Positions 8,839-18,315 of a stretch of DNA of 54,167 nt are shown here, one piece after another. The stretch is from Bacteroidales bacterium. Lineage in GTDB: Bacteria; Bacteroidota; Bacteroidia; Bacteroidales; UBA7332. Location: contig JAQTZA010000019.1 in the NCBI GenBank assembly GCA_028687995.1, forward strand, positions 1-54,167. The letters run 5' to 3'. Each line of letters opens with the position of its first letter. Position 1 is the first letter of the stretch. The notes under the pieces were generated by a model that saw only the letters and a program-made list of their open reading frames with translations, was not told where the DNA came from and ran no database searches. A program made the translations under genes and the position numbers.

Positions 8839-9663
8839 TTAGTTTTTCAAATTAGCGTACATCGTGGCTGCATCAGCTTGTTGTTTCTCGATCTCCTTGA
8901 AATAGCGGTAGGTGCCAACTTTTAGTTCTTCGGTGGCAGATTCGTCACACACAATAATGCCTTTTGGGTGCATTTGCAGTGCGCTGATTGTCCACAGGTG
9001 ATTTACCGATCCTTCGACTGCTTGGTAGAGTGCTCTTGCTTTATTGTGTCCATTCACCATTATCAATACTTCTCTGGCATCCATCACTGTCCCTACACCG
9101 ATAGTCAATGAGCGCTTAGGGACTTGATTGATATCGTTATCGAAAAAGCGTGAATTAGCAATAATGGTGTCTTGTGTCAATGTTTTGATGCGTGTGCGAG
9201 ATTGTAATGAAGAGCCGGGTTCGTTGAAGGCGATATGCCCATCGGGCCCTATTCCTCCTAAAAATAGTCGAATGCCACCTAAGCTTTTCATCTTATCTTC
9301 ATAAGCTTGACATTCTGCATCAGGATCTTCGGCATTGCCGTTCAATATATTGGTATTTTCTGGTAATATATCGACGTGGCTAAAAAAATTATCCCACATA
9401 AAACTATAGTAGCTTTGTGGATGGTTCTTAGGCAAGCCTACATATTCGTCCATATTAAACGTAACAACGTGTTTAAAGGAGACTAATCCTTCTTTGTGTA
9501 ATTCGATGAGTCGTTTATAAGTTCCTAATGGGGATGACCCTGTTGGCAATCCCAATACAAATGGGCGGTCAGCAGTCGGAGCAAATTTGCGGATACGGGT
9601 AGCTACATAGGTTGCTACCCAATTGGAAAGACCATTGTAATCAGGTTCAATAATTAATCGCAT
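8839..9663 (-). CDS. nagB: Glucosamine-6-phosphate deaminase
   Basis: The protein has 274 residues and a standard architecture. It converts glucosamine-6-phosphate to fructose-6-phosphate and ammonia, the entry of amino sugars into glycolysis. The catalytic set is complete and falls at the same numbers as in E. coli: Asp72 (NMDEYVG), Asp141 and His143 ([12 protein letters not shown]), and Glu148. The phosphate-binding loop [12 protein letters not shown] is near residue 38. It is the first gene of a two-gene operon with the NagB-like/LmbE fusion. A promoter and a striking inverted repeat sit directly upstream. The enzyme is cytosolic. Confidence 0.96.
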   Translation of the reverse strand: MRLIIEPDYNGLSNWVATYVATRIRKFAPTADRPFVLGLPTGSSPLGTYKRLIELHKEGLVSFKHVVTFNMDEYVGLPKNHPQSYYSFMWDNFFSHVDILPENTNILNGNAEDPDAECQAYEDKMKSLGGIRLFLGGIGPDGHIAFNEPGSSLQSRTRIKTLTQDTIIANSRFFDNDINQVPKRSLTIGVGTVMDAREVLIMVNGHNKARALYQAVEGSVNHLWTISALQMHPKGIIVCDESATEELKVGTYRYFKEIEKQQADAATMYANLKN

Positions 9664-9667
9664 AGTG

Positions 9668-9693
9668 TGTAAATTTGTTTTTGCAAATTTACA
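9668..9693. promoter_or_regulatory. Inverted repeat, probable operator of the nagB operon
   Basis: Two perfect 10-bp arms (TGTAAATTTG at 9668-9677 and its complement at 9684-9693) are separated by 6 bp. They lie 5 bp before the nagB start and across the predicted transcription start. That placement suits a repressor site, for example for a GntR-type amino-sugar regulator, or a leader hairpin. The regulator is not in the window. Confidence 0.6.
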
Positions 9694-9694
9694 T

Positions 9695-9728
9695 CAAAAA
9701 TAGGGATTAGGGGAGAAAAAAGTACAAA
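9695..9728 (-). promoter_or_regulatory. Promoter of nagB (TTTG, 22 bp, TATTTTTG)
   Basis: The minus strand has TTTG (9725-9728), a 22-bp spacer and TATTTTTG (9695-9702). This is a good Bacteroidetes promoter whose start site would fall inside the inverted repeat. A second -7-like TAAATTTG (9684-9691) lies in the repeat itself. Confidence 0.6.
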
Positions 9729-9769
9729 TTATTGACCTTTTTCCTCTAATATTGTACGGATTAGTAGTT

Positions 9770-12382
9770 CTATTTACCAGTAATTATCTTCTTAATCTCA
9801 TTCAGTTTATTAAGCGCATCCATCGGCGTGAGGTTGTTGATGTCCACATTTTTGATTTCGTCGCGAATCTGACTCAATACAGGATCATCTAATTGAAAAA
9901 TACTGAGTTGCATACCTTCGCGGTGTTCGCCAATCTCCTTGACCGGTTTAGCGATACCACTCTTGCGATTATCGGTTTCAAGTTGCTTGAGAATATCGTT
10001 TGAGCGCTTTACAATGCTTTGCGGCATTCCCGCCATTTTGGCGACATGGATACCAAAGCTGTGCTCGCTGCCACCAGCAACCAATTTACGGAGGAAAATC
10101 ACTTTATTATCCACCTCTTTCACCGACACATTAAAATTCTTGATGCGCCTGAAGGTGCGCTCCATCTCGTTCAGCTCGTGGTAGTGTGTGGCGAAAAGCG
10201 TTTTTGCACGACATTTTCCGTGTTCGTGGATGTGCTCCACAATGGCCCAGGCAATGGAAATACCGTCGTAGGTACTCGTACCGCGACCCAATTCGTCGAA
10301 CAGAATCAAGCTTCGATTCGATATATTGTTCAGAATATCCGCCGCCTCGTTCATCTCCACCATAAAGGTCGATTCGCCGAGCGAGATATTATCGGAAGCA
10401 CCCACGCGGGTGAATATCTTGTCGCAATAACCTATTTTAGCCGTTTCGGCTGGCACGAAACTTCCGATTTGTGCCAACAACACAATCAGTGCAGTCTGCC
10501 TCAGAAGTGCCGATTTCCCTGCCATATTCGGTCCGGTGATGATGATAATCTGGTTTTTCTCCGAATCGAGGAGAAGGTCGTTTGCCACATATTGCTCACC
10601 GGGAGGCAATTGCTTTTCGATGACCGGATGTCGTCCTTGACGAATGTCAATCACCTCGGTTTCGTTCACTTCGGGACGGATGTATTTGTTCTCTTTCGCC
10701 GTTTTGGCTAATGAAAGTAGGCAGTCGAGCTGTGCAATTTTATTTGCATTCATCTGAATGGCAGAGATGTATTCGCCCAGACTCAACACCAAATCGTTAA
10801 ACAATCGGGTTTCGATGGCGAGAATTTTCTCTTCTGCTCCCAGAATTTTCTCTTCGTATTCCTTCAACTCCTGCGTGATGTAACGCTCGGCGCTCACCAG
10901 CGTCTGTTTGCGAATCCAGTCTTCGGGCACTTTGTCTTTGTGCGTGTTGCGCACTTCGATGTAATAGCCAAACACATTATTGAAGCTGATTTTGAGACTC
11001 GGAATATCTGTGCGAAGACTTTCGCGCTGCTGTACTTCGAGCAGATACGATTTGCCCGAATGCGAAATATGGCGCAGGTCATCCAAATCGGGATCGACAC
11101 CTTCTTTGATGACATTCCCACGATTTATAAGTGTGGGAGGATCATTGGTAATCTCTTTCTCGATGCGCTCAGCAATTAGCAGACACGGATTGAGCTGTTC
11201 GCCAATCATTTGCAGGCTCTCGTTGTCGGAATTCGCACAAATCTCTTTGATGGGCTGAATAGCATTAAGTGCAATCTTCAACTGTAAAACTTCGCGCGGA
11301 GAAACCCGTCCGACAGCCACTTTCGAGATAATACGTTCCAAATCACCAATCAGCGACAGTTGCTGATCGAGGAAATCCTTCACCTCGGGTGCTTTGAAGA
11401 AATATTCGACCACATTCAAGCGGTCGTTGATGGGTTTGATGTCTTTCAGCGGAAAGATAAGCCAGCGTTTGAGCAAACGAGCGCCCATTGGGCTGATGGT
11501 GCGGTCGATCACGTCGAGCAGACTGCGACCACCGTCGTTCATTGTGCCAATGAGCTCCAGACTACGAACAGTGAATTTATCAAGGCGCACGTAGCGATCT
11601 TCTTCGATGCGCGACAGTGCGGTAATGTGTTTGATTTGGTGGTGATGCGTGATGTCGAGATATTGCAGAATCACTCCCGAAGCCACCACACCATTCACCA
11701 AATGATGAACGCCGAAGCCTTTCAGATTCTTCGTTTCGAAGTGTTTCAGCAAGCGGTCGCGAGCGGCATCTTCGGTGAAAATCCAATCTTCGAGTTCGAA
11801 CGTAAAGAAGCGTGTGCCGAAATTCTCTTCGAACTGTTTGCGTTTACTGCGTTCGAAAAGCACCTCTTTCGGTCCGAAATTATTAAGCAATTTATCGACA
11901 TAATCGGGCGTGCCTTCTGCCGTGAGGAATTCTCCGGTGGAGATATCAAGAAACGCTACTCCGCAACCGCCTTTGGCAAAATGTACCGCAGCCAAGAAGT
12001 TGTTCTCCTTATGATTGAGGATATTATCGTTGATAGAAACACCGGGTGTTACCAGCTCAGTGATGCCACGTTTCACGATTTTCTTGGTCGTTTTCGGATC
12101 TTCGAGCTGTTCGCAAATGGCAACCCGTTTTCCGGCACGAACTAATTTCGGCAAGTAAGTATCCAATGCGTGGTGTGGAAATCCCGCCAGTTCTACGTAT
12201 TGAGCAGCTCCGTTAGCACGGCGAGTGAGTGTGATGCCCACAATCTCTGAGGTCGCAATGGCATCTTCCGAAAAGGTTTCGTAAAAATCGCCCACGCGAA
12301 ACAGCAGAATGGCATCGGGGTGTTTTGCCTTGATTTCAAGGTACTGCTTCATTAACGGGGTTTCTACGACTTCTTTTGCCAC
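9770..12382 (-). CDS. mutS: DNA mismatch repair protein MutS
   Basis: The 870-residue protein recognises mispaired bases and starts mismatch repair. The mismatch-binding motif is seen as GDFYETF near residue 32 (Phe-x-Glu wedge). The ATPase has Walker A in [15 protein letters not shown] (about 615), [12 protein letters not shown] (Walker B and signature) and [10 protein letters not shown]-terminal helical tail follows. The start is a GTG, since no ATG is available in frame upstream and the sequence from there matches the family start. A TATCTTTG element lies about 30 bp upstream. Its partner mutL is encoded 2 kb away on the same strand but in another probable operon. Confidence 0.97.
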   Translation of the reverse strand: MAKEVVETPLMKQYLEIKAKHPDAILLFRVGDFYETFSEDAIATSEIVGITLTRRANGAAQYVELAGFPHHALDTYLPKLVRAGKRVAICEQLEDPKTTKKIVKRGITELVTPGVSINDNILNHKENNFLAAVHFAKGGCGVAFLDISTGEFLTAEGTPDYVDKLLNNFGPKEVLFERSKRKQFEENFGTRFFTFELEDWIFTEDAARDRLLKHFETKNLKGFGVHHLVNGVVASGVILQYLDITHHHQIKHITALSRIEEDRYVRLDKFTVRSLELIGTMNDGGRSLLDVIDRTISPMGARLLKRWLIFPLKDIKPINDRLNVVEYFFKAPEVKDFLDQQLSLIGDLERIISKVAVGRVSPREVLQLKIALNAIQPIKEICANSDNESLQMIGEQLNPCLLIAERIEKEITNDPPTLINRGNVIKEGVDPDLDDLRHISHSGKSYLLEVQQRESLRTDIPSLKISFNNVFGYYIEVRNTHKDKVPEDWIRKQTLVSAERYITQELKEYEEKILGAEEKILAIETRLFNDLVLSLGEYISAIQMNANKIAQLDCLLSLAKTAKENKYIRPEVNETEVIDIRQGRHPVIEKQLPPGEQYVANDLLLDSEKNQIIIITGPNMAGKSALLRQTALIVLLAQIGSFVPAETAKIGYCDKIFTRVGASDNISLGESTFMVEMNEAADILNNISNRSLILFDELGRGTSTYDGISIAWAIVEHIHEHGKCRAKTLFATHYHELNEMERTFRRIKNFNVSVKEVDNKVIFLRKLVAGGSEHSFGIHVAKMAGMPQSIVKRSNDILKQLETDNRKSGIAKPVKEIGEHREGMQLSIFQLDDPVLSQIRDEIKNVDINNLTPMDALNKLNEIKKIITGK

Positions 12383-12412
12383 GGACAGGATGAATTTAGT
12401 TGATTAGGGAGA

Positions 12413-12420
12413 CAAAGATA
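12413..12420 (-). promoter_or_regulatory. -7 element (TATCTTTG) of mutS
   Basis: TATCTTTG on the minus strand matches TAnnTTTG 30 bp upstream of the GTG start and gives a leader of about 24 nt. The nearest TTTG is only 13 bp further up, so the -33 element is uncertain. Confidence 0.5.
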
Positions 12421-12467
12421 AAAAAAAGAGTGCCAAAAACAGGTGTTGCGCTTGCGGAAAAACCAAA

Positions 12468-12640
12468 TTAACGAATCAACGGATAGTCGTGAATTAGCAA
12501 TTCCGGCGACAGGTTCAAGCGTTTGGTCAGGTTTCGAATCATTTCAACAGTCAGTTTTCGCTTTTTGTTCAACCAATAATTTCTTCATTCGCTTCTCTGT
12601 AATCTTCCTCTGTTTTTATCAATCGTAGGAATTGGCTCAT
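12468..12640 (-). pseudogene. Remnant of a HigA-type (XRE) antitoxin gene
   Basis: From an ATG at 12640 the frame gives MSQFLRLIKTEEDYREANEE and stops after 23 codons. This matches the usual N-terminus of HigA-like antitoxins (IKTEEDYxEA). In another frame the same short stretch gives LNKKRKLTVEMIRNLTKRLN and then SPELLIHDY before a stop at 12468. That matches the C-terminal end of the family, just after the helix-turn-helix. About 60 codons between the two pieces, including most of the DNA-binding helices, are missing, and the reading frame is shifted. No toxin (HigB) gene or fragment was seen beside it. The piece sits between mutS and an unknown gene, with no sign of a mobile element. The family match is from memory of HigA sequences. 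Confidence 0.65.
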
Positions 12641-12655
12641 TCTTGATACAGTGAA

Positions 12656-14341
12656 CTAAAACGGCTCCGCAGTCGTAACTCCAATATTAAAAGATACACT
12701 TGGAATTTCAATTAAGGCATTAGAAACAAGATAATTTGATTTTATTAAATAGAGTTGATTATCCATGTTTTTGTACGTAAATCCTGGACAAAATTTTCTT
12801 GCAATTGAAGAGTCCGATATAAATTCTTTAGTAGAAAGAGTACCATCAGGTTTTATTGTGGTTTTTAATGTTTTTCCATTCTTAAACGATGGCTGAGAAT
12901 CGATATCTTCGTTCGACACGTTAAATTGATTATGAAGGATAGTTAACCCATCATCTTTACTAAAATTCAAATAACAGTTCCCAAGAAAATAATTATTAGA
13001 ATGACTATTATCAAACAACTCATTTCGATAGATTTTTTGAATCCATTTAGAGCTACCATCTTCATTAAAAGAAAGTACAAAAATGTCATGAAACCCAAAC
13101 TGCGTAACAAGGACTGAACTTCCATGGAAATTTCCAACTCCGGCGTAGTAAGACGTATTTTTGTTTTTGTAATTCACAAATCTTTTTTCCGCAACAGCAC
13201 TAAATCCTCCCTGCGAGTTGAAATGAACATTCTTAAACTTGAGGGCATCTTCAAATGAATTATCCTTTCCGATCATCAAATCATCTTTCAATTCTTTCGC
13301 TTTCTTTTTTGTCATTCCTTCGCTCAGCAAATCATATCCAAATTCGACGAAATGAGTAGTACAAGTACCTTCGAGTCGTGGACGAAAAATAGCAGAATAG
13401 ACACCCACTATTTTTCTACGTCCAATAACTGAATAACCACCAACACAAACCAATTCATTCTTATCATTGACTGCAATAGTTGACTCTCCAGCCATATTTA
13501 AATCCATGGCTAATTCTTTCTTTACTGAAGGAGAACCGTCTTTAGGGTAATAAGTCAAAGTCGATTTTCCTAATGCATTTTCTGCGTAACCTTCATATAT
13601 ATCGTTAGTTTCACCCCAATAATCTCGTTCTAATGTATATAAATTAGATTGCTTGTCAAACGCATAATTCATTACAACTGATGATGAACTTGTTGAATTT
13701 TCAAATCTAGATAACTGTTTATATTGATTATCATATAGTAAATATCCATTTACATTTCCTGTTTTTGTACTATAAACATATTTGATTGTAAGTAAATCAT
13801 CTGCTATATTAACTCTTGAAATTTCAATATAAATATTGTCAATATCTTTGACTTGAGTTTTATCATAATTTATCGAAGCTATCAATTGCAGATTATTATC
13901 AAATGTCATGGTTTTCATATTGGCTGTTTCCTGAAAAATACGGAATACACTCGCCTTTTTATCTACCGAATAACTCATTACATTGATTTTTCCGTCTCGA
14001 CATTTAAGATCTATTCTGTTTCTTTTCTCTCCATTGGATTTCAGTTTTAATGGGAGATAAGTTAGATTATTAGTCAGCCGATCATATTTTACTATATTTT
14101 CGTTATACTTGAATGTTGTAGGTTTGAGCGGTTTATCATCAGCAGGTTTATCAGAAAACCATACATTGTTTTCATCTATTCCCAAAATATCAAGCTGATT
14201 ATTGTAGTTAATCTTTGGCTTAAAATTCTTACTCCAACTAATATCATTTACACTTTGTGGCTCTTGGGCAAAAGTTATCACATAACAAGAGAACAAAAGA
14301 ATGCAAATGGATAATGGTTTAAATTGGCTTATTATTTTCAT
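12656..14341 (-). CDS. Secreted protein of unknown function
   Basis: The 561-residue product starts MKIISQFKPLSICILLF and has a signal peptide ending near FAQ-EP. After it come many short beta-strand-like stretches with polar turns (for example NNVWFSD and NLYTLERDYWGE), a pattern seen in beta-propeller or other all-beta secreted proteins. I recognise no family, no catalytic motif and no T9SS C-terminal domain; the protein ends in TTAEPF. It lies 60 bp after mutL on the same strand and might be co-transcribed. Its AT content is higher than that of mutL and mutS, which may hint at separate origin. Location is inferred to be periplasm or outer membrane. Confidence 0.7.
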   Translation of the reverse strand: MKIISQFKPLSICILLFSCYVITFAQEPQSVNDISWSKNFKPKINYNNQLDILGIDENNVWFSDKPADDKPLKPTTFKYNENIVKYDRLTNNLTYLPLKLKSNGEKRNRIDLKCRDGKINVMSYSVDKKASVFRIFQETANMKTMTFDNNLQLIASINYDKTQVKDIDNIYIEISRVNIADDLLTIKYVYSTKTGNVNGYLLYDNQYKQLSRFENSTSSSSVVMNYAFDKQSNLYTLERDYWGETNDIYEGYAENALGKSTLTYYPKDGSPSVKKELAMDLNMAGESTIAVNDKNELVCVGGYSVIGRRKIVGVYSAIFRPRLEGTCTTHFVEFGYDLLSEGMTKKKAKELKDDLMIGKDNSFEDALKFKNVHFNSQGGFSAVAEKRFVNYKNKNTSYYAGVGNFHGSSVLVTQFGFHDIFVLSFNEDGSSKWIQKIYRNELFDNSHSNNYFLGNCYLNFSKDDGLTILHNQFNVSNEDIDSQPSFKNGKTLKTTIKPDGTLSTKEFISDSSIARKFCPGFTYKNMDNQLYLIKSNYLVSNALIEIPSVSFNIGVTTAEPF

Positions 14342-14401
14342 AATCAAATAGCTACTGTTACATTATAAATATTCTAAGAATCATAAAAAATAATCAAATC
14401 C

Positions 14402-16267
14402 TCACTTAAACCGTTTCTCCAATTCGTCGTTTCCAACAATGGTGATAACGGTCTTGCCATCTGGTGTAAAGCTGTGTGAGGTGCAGTTGAAGAGCTGATC
14501 GATGAGCGATTGCATCTCGCTTTCGTTCAGGTTTTTGCCATAAGTGATAGCGGCAGTTTCGGCGAGGGAGAGTGCGAGCATCCGGTGAATTTCGTCTTTC
14601 ACGTCGCAACCGTTTTGCACCGCATTGAAGAGAATATTGTGGAGCAACGACACAAAGTCTTTCCCCTCCACACCGGCCGGAACGGCATTGATGGAAAAGG
14701 TGTGATTCCCTAAATCGCCGATTTCAAAACCTAATAGATGGAGGTCATCGCTGAGCATGGGCAACACAGAGGCTTCGGCTGGAGTCAGTTGTATCATCTC
14801 GGGGAAAAGAATTCCCTGTGAGGCATTCTGTTTTTTTTGAATATTTTCGAGAAACAGGTCGTACATCACCCGAATGTGGGCACGTCGTTGGTCAATCACC
14901 ATCAAGCCCGATTTGGAGGAGGTGAGGATGTATTTTCCTTTGATTTGCAGTAGCTGGCGAGAGCTTTCCTGCTCCTTTTTCACTTCGAAAATAGGCGTAT
15001 GAACGGTGGGTTGCTCAACATTGATTTTCATTTCAAGCTCAGCAGGTGGTTCTTCTTCGTGTTTCTCTGATTTTCCGCCCATTTCAAAATCCTGATAGAG
15101 CTTTTCCCAGTTCGAAGAAGCTGAACTGCTCCGTGGATAAGAGGCCGATTGCGTCTTGAACGGATTGTAATCGGCATTGAAGTTGACTTTCGGCGGCTGT
15201 GGCGTGGTGTTTGATTGTTGCACAAACACCGGAATATCCGGTGCATCCATCGTGTCGAAATCGATGGACGGAACGGCATTGTGCTTGCCCAACGCCTCTT
15301 TGACGGCTGCCATAATGATTTGCCAAATCGGTTGTTCGTTTTCGAACTTGATCTCCGTCTTGGTCGGATGGATATTGACATCGATGGTCGATGGATCAAC
15401 CTTGAAATAGAGAAAATAGGGCGGCATTTCACCCGCAGAAAGCAGTTGTTCGTAACAGTGCATCACCGCTTTATGAAAATAGGGATGGCGCATGTAGCGG
15501 TCGTTCACGAAGAAAAACTGCGCTGCGCCTCGTTTTTTCGCAGCATCGGGATTTCCCACAAAGCCACTGATGTTGACCAATGAAGTCTCCACCTCCACTG
15601 GAATCAGTTGATTGTTGAGCACTTTGCCCATCAAACCCACAATGCGCTGACGAACAGACGAAGCCGCCAGATTGATGACCGTACTGTCGTTGTGAATCAC
15701 CTTGAATCCTACTTCGGGATTGACAAGGGCGATGCGCTCAAACTCGGTCAGAATATTGTTCCACTCCACATTGTTCGATTTGAGGAACTTGCGACGAGCC
15801 GGAACGTTGAAGAATATATTTTTTACAGAAAAAATAGAGCCTACCGAACAAGAAATCACCGATTGATGCTCGAATGTAGATCCCGAAATGGCGATGTGTG
15901 TTCCCACTTCGTCTTCCGCACGACGTGTTTTCAATTCTATCTGCGCCACAGCTGCAATAGAAGCTAATGCTTCACCTCGAAAACCCATTGTTTGTAAAGC
16001 AAAGAGGTCGTCGGCGTTGCGGATTTTGGAGGTAGCGTGTCGCTCAAATGCTAATCGAGCATCGGTTGCCGACATTCCTTTGCCATTGTCAATCACCTGA
16101 ATGAGTGTGCGCCCTGCATCTTTGATGATGATTTGTATATCGGTTGCACCTGCGTCGAGCGCATTCTCCACCAACTCCTTGATAACCGAAGCCGGACGTT
16201 GAATGACTTCGCCTGCAGCAATTTGATTTGCAACCGAATCGGGTAATAAGTGAATAATATCGCTCAT
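14402..16267 (-). CDS. mutL: DNA mismatch repair protein MutL
   Basis: The protein has 621 residues starting [20 protein letters not shown]. The GHKL ATPase domain shows [12 protein letters not shown] (motif I), DNGKGM and [15 protein letters not shown] long variable linker (about residues 330-430) precedes the C-terminal dimerisation domain. In that domain the site of the nicking motif DQHAx2Ex4E reads [12 protein letters not shown], and the later CPHGRP-type motif is replaced by [10 protein letters not shown]. The endonuclease metal site of B. subtilis-type MutL therefore appears absent. It is the last gene of the envelope-assembly operon, 32 bp after the small membrane protein gene. It couples mismatch recognition by MutS to later repair steps. 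Confidence 0.95.
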   Translation of the reverse strand: MSDIIHLLPDSVANQIAAGEVIQRPASVIKELVENALDAGATDIQIIIKDAGRTLIQVIDNGKGMSATDARLAFERHATSKIRNADDLFALQTMGFRGEALASIAAVAQIELKTRRAEDEVGTHIAISGSTFEHQSVISCSVGSIFSVKNIFFNVPARRKFLKSNNVEWNNILTEFERIALVNPEVGFKVIHNDSTVINLAASSVRQRIVGLMGKVLNNQLIPVEVETSLVNISGFVGNPDAAKKRGAAQFFFVNDRYMRHPYFHKAVMHCYEQLLSAGEMPPYFLYFKVDPSTIDVNIHPTKTEIKFENEQPIWQIIMAAVKEALGKHNAVPSIDFDTMDAPDIPVFVQQSNTTPQPPKVNFNADYNPFKTQSASYPRSSSASSNWEKLYQDFEMGGKSEKHEEEPPAELEMKINVEQPTVHTPIFEVKKEQESSRQLLQIKGKYILTSSKSGLMVIDQRRAHIRVMYDLFLENIQKKQNASQGILFPEMIQLTPAEASVLPMLSDDLHLLGFEIGDLGNHTFSINAVPAGVEGKDFVSLLHNILFNAVQNGCDVKDEIHRMLALSLAETAAITYGKNLNESEMQSLIDQLFNCTSHSFTPDGKTVITIVGNDELEKRFK

Positions 16268-16299
16268 CAATCTAGGGAACTACTATTTGTATAAATGAC

Positions 16300-16602
16300 T
16301 TAACCTTTGAAATAGACGTAATATGCTATTACAATAAGTAATGCCAGAATCACTCCCATCAAAATATTTCGTGAGGAGTCATTCTTTTCCGCATTGCCTT
16401 CTCTTCGGCGTAAATGTTTGGTTTGATGCACGAATGCACCTTTGATCTGGGGCTTATACTCTTCCGTTGGAATTTCTTTACCCATTTCCATTTTTATGTT
16501 TTGAATTCGCTCTTCCAATGCCTCTTTGCGTGGATCAAAATAGATTGGTTTATGATCAAACTTACGAGGTTTACGTTGGCTGAAAAATGGCAATAGTTTC
16601 AT
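16300..16602 (-). CDS. Small membrane protein with one C-terminal transmembrane helix
   Basis: This 100-residue protein has a basic N-terminus (FFSQRKPRKFDHKP), a charged middle, and one hydrophobic helix at about residues 78-97 (ILMGVILALLIVIAYYVYF). It looks like a tail-anchored protein with its N-terminal part in the cytoplasm. I recognise no named family, but small proteins of this kind do sit beside OstA-like and mutL genes in Bacteroidetes. It lies between those two genes here with gaps of 65 and 32 bp, so a role in envelope biogenesis is plausible but unproven. Confidence 0.75.
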   Translation of the reverse strand: MKLLPFFSQRKPRKFDHKPIYFDPRKEALEERIQNIKMEMGKEIPTEEYKPQIKGAFVHQTKHLRRREGNAEKNDSSRNILMGVILALLIVIAYYVYFKG

Positions 16603-16667
16603 ACTAAATCCTATTTACTTGATTTTGTTTTCGAATGGTAAAGATAGTGATTTCTCAACGAATAAGG

Positions 16668-18302
16668 TTATTTAACACGTCGGTGAATTCGTTTGATGGG
16701 TTCGCTTGTTGTATTTTCAATTCTGAAAATATCTTTGCTATTTCGTGGACGAACAGCGTCTTGCCAACGGAAATTCTTCAAAAATTTCTCTTCTTGTTTT
16801 ATAGCGACCATGGGTGTAAGCGAGCCCTTGGGTGATGGCCACATAATCATTTTTTCTAACTTTCGTTGGTAAACATACATCGTCAAATAGCTGCTTTCGG
16901 CTCGATTCAATCCAATCATCAGACTATCTTTGTCTGTTGGATAAAAAACGGATTCCACATTTCCAATCACATCAATCTTACGTGCTTCCCCATTTTCAAA
17001 CTTCGCTTTCAACTCTTTTCCAGAAAGTTGATTGTAATAGCCACCAACGCTGTCCTCTTGTGTTGCCACAAAAGCATATCCGATAATGTGTGCGTGATCG
17101 ATAGTGCTATCGTTCATAAAAGCATGAATGGTATCGCCCGAAAGTTGGTATTTCGTATTCCACAAAATCGGATTCTTAAACAACCTTAACACAGAGTCTT
17201 TGGTCGAATAGCGCAAAGAATCGCACACGCCTTGAGATTCGTTGCTATAAAAACGAACATGATGATATGCAGACATAACTCTAAAAGTAGTATCTGGCTC
17301 AGTCAACATCAAGGTATCGGCGTGCATAAAAATAGTATCTGGACGAGAATATTCCCTTACCCATGCAGAATCGGTGGCGAACGAGAAATGTGTCTTCTCG
17401 TTGTAATAACCATATTTGCCAAACAAATCGGTTTTATTCAACGTGTCCTTTAAGTGCATATTTCCTCTCACTTTACCTTTTCCCGTATTTCGAAAATAGA
17501 GAATGGTATCACCTGTCAGTGTCTTTGCCTTACTGACTAATAATGAACGATTGAGGAGTACTGCTGTCTCTTTAATAGTATTATATCTTCCTAATTTGGT
17601 ATAGATAACATTACTATCTGACACAATCTTAGTGGGTGACACAATATCAGCAATTTTAGATTGTGTGTTGTAGTGAAGTGTATCAGATGTAAGCGTCATC
17701 TGTTCGTTTACCAATTTCACTTTATACTGAAAGAAAGCGTTTTTGGTACTCGGTGAATATTGACCATAAACAGAGGTTAGTTCGTTTTTCAAATCGGAAA
17801 CCACACCGCCTTCGAAAAAATAACCAACATTCATACGTCGATCATAGTTGAGACTATCGGTGAGAAGCGTTACGTTACGATTCTCCATTTTTACGTTCTT
17901 TCGCAGTTTTGCTAATTGCATGTTACCATCATAAAAAAGATAATCGCTATATACAAAAAGTGTATCTCCTTGCTCCATACGGATATTACCGAAAGCTTCG
18001 AGAGAGTTGGTTTTATCAAAAAAATAAGCGCTATCGCAATACATCCGCATACTATCTTGGCGAAATCTCACTGCACCTCGCAAAACTTGATAATCAGCGC
18101 CTCTCGACTTGTCAAATTCAAGTGCGTCGGCGTATTCAAGAAAAACTTTAGTTCCTTTTTTCGATGGTTTAGTCGTGGGCGTGATAGTTTTGGCATTCGA
18201 CTTCTTGTTTTGAGCAACAAGGCAAATGGCAAACAGGCATAAAATACCAAATATTAGTACTTTATGCCTGTTGGAAATAAAATATTGAAATCGTTTCATC
18301 AT
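16668..18302 (-). CDS. OstA/LptA-like protein of outer-membrane lipopolysaccharide transport
   Basis: The 544-residue protein has a signal-anchor-like hydrophobic start (VLIFGILCLFAICLVA). Repeating beta-strand units follow, rich in phrases such as DSLNYDRRMNVGYFFEGGV, SDTLHYNTQSKIADI and GDTIHAFMND. These are typical of the OstA (LptA/LptD N-terminal) jellyroll that carries lipopolysaccharide across the periplasm. The length exceeds that of LptA alone (about 180 residues), so several jellyroll units are stacked, perhaps an extended bridge. It begins 13 bp after the surA-like gene, within the same operon. A second in-frame ATG lies one codon in. The exact Lpt role is inferred from the family. 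Confidence 0.8.
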   Translation of the reverse strand: MMKRFQYFISNRHKVLIFGILCLFAICLVAQNKKSNAKTITPTTKPSKKGTKVFLEYADALEFDKSRGADYQVLRGAVRFRQDSMRMYCDSAYFFDKTNSLEAFGNIRMEQGDTLFVYSDYLFYDGNMQLAKLRKNVKMENRNVTLLTDSLNYDRRMNVGYFFEGGVVSDLKNELTSVYGQYSPSTKNAFFQYKVKLVNEQMTLTSDTLHYNTQSKIADIVSPTKIVSDSNVIYTKLGRYNTIKETAVLLNRSLLVSKAKTLTGDTILYFRNTGKGKVRGNMHLKDTLNKTDLFGKYGYYNEKTHFSFATDSAWVREYSRPDTIFMHADTLMLTEPDTTFRVMSAYHHVRFYSNESQGVCDSLRYSTKDSVLRLFKNPILWNTKYQLSGDTIHAFMNDSTIDHAHIIGYAFVATQEDSVGGYYNQLSGKELKAKFENGEARKIDVIGNVESVFYPTDKDSLMIGLNRAESSYLTMYVYQRKLEKMIMWPSPKGSLTPMVAIKQEEKFLKNFRWQDAVRPRNSKDIFRIENTTSEPIKRIHRRVK

Positions 18303-18315
18303 AAAATCAAACTCC

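Noticed and set aside
10019..10711. Open frame of 230 codons on the plus strand
   Set aside because: It is antisense to mutS within its conserved core and has no domain-like features. The same holds for 11360-12145.
12443..12628. Short open frame on the plus strand opposite the antitoxin remnant
   Set aside because: No recognisable sequence or promoter. The minus-strand antitoxin similarity explains the region better.
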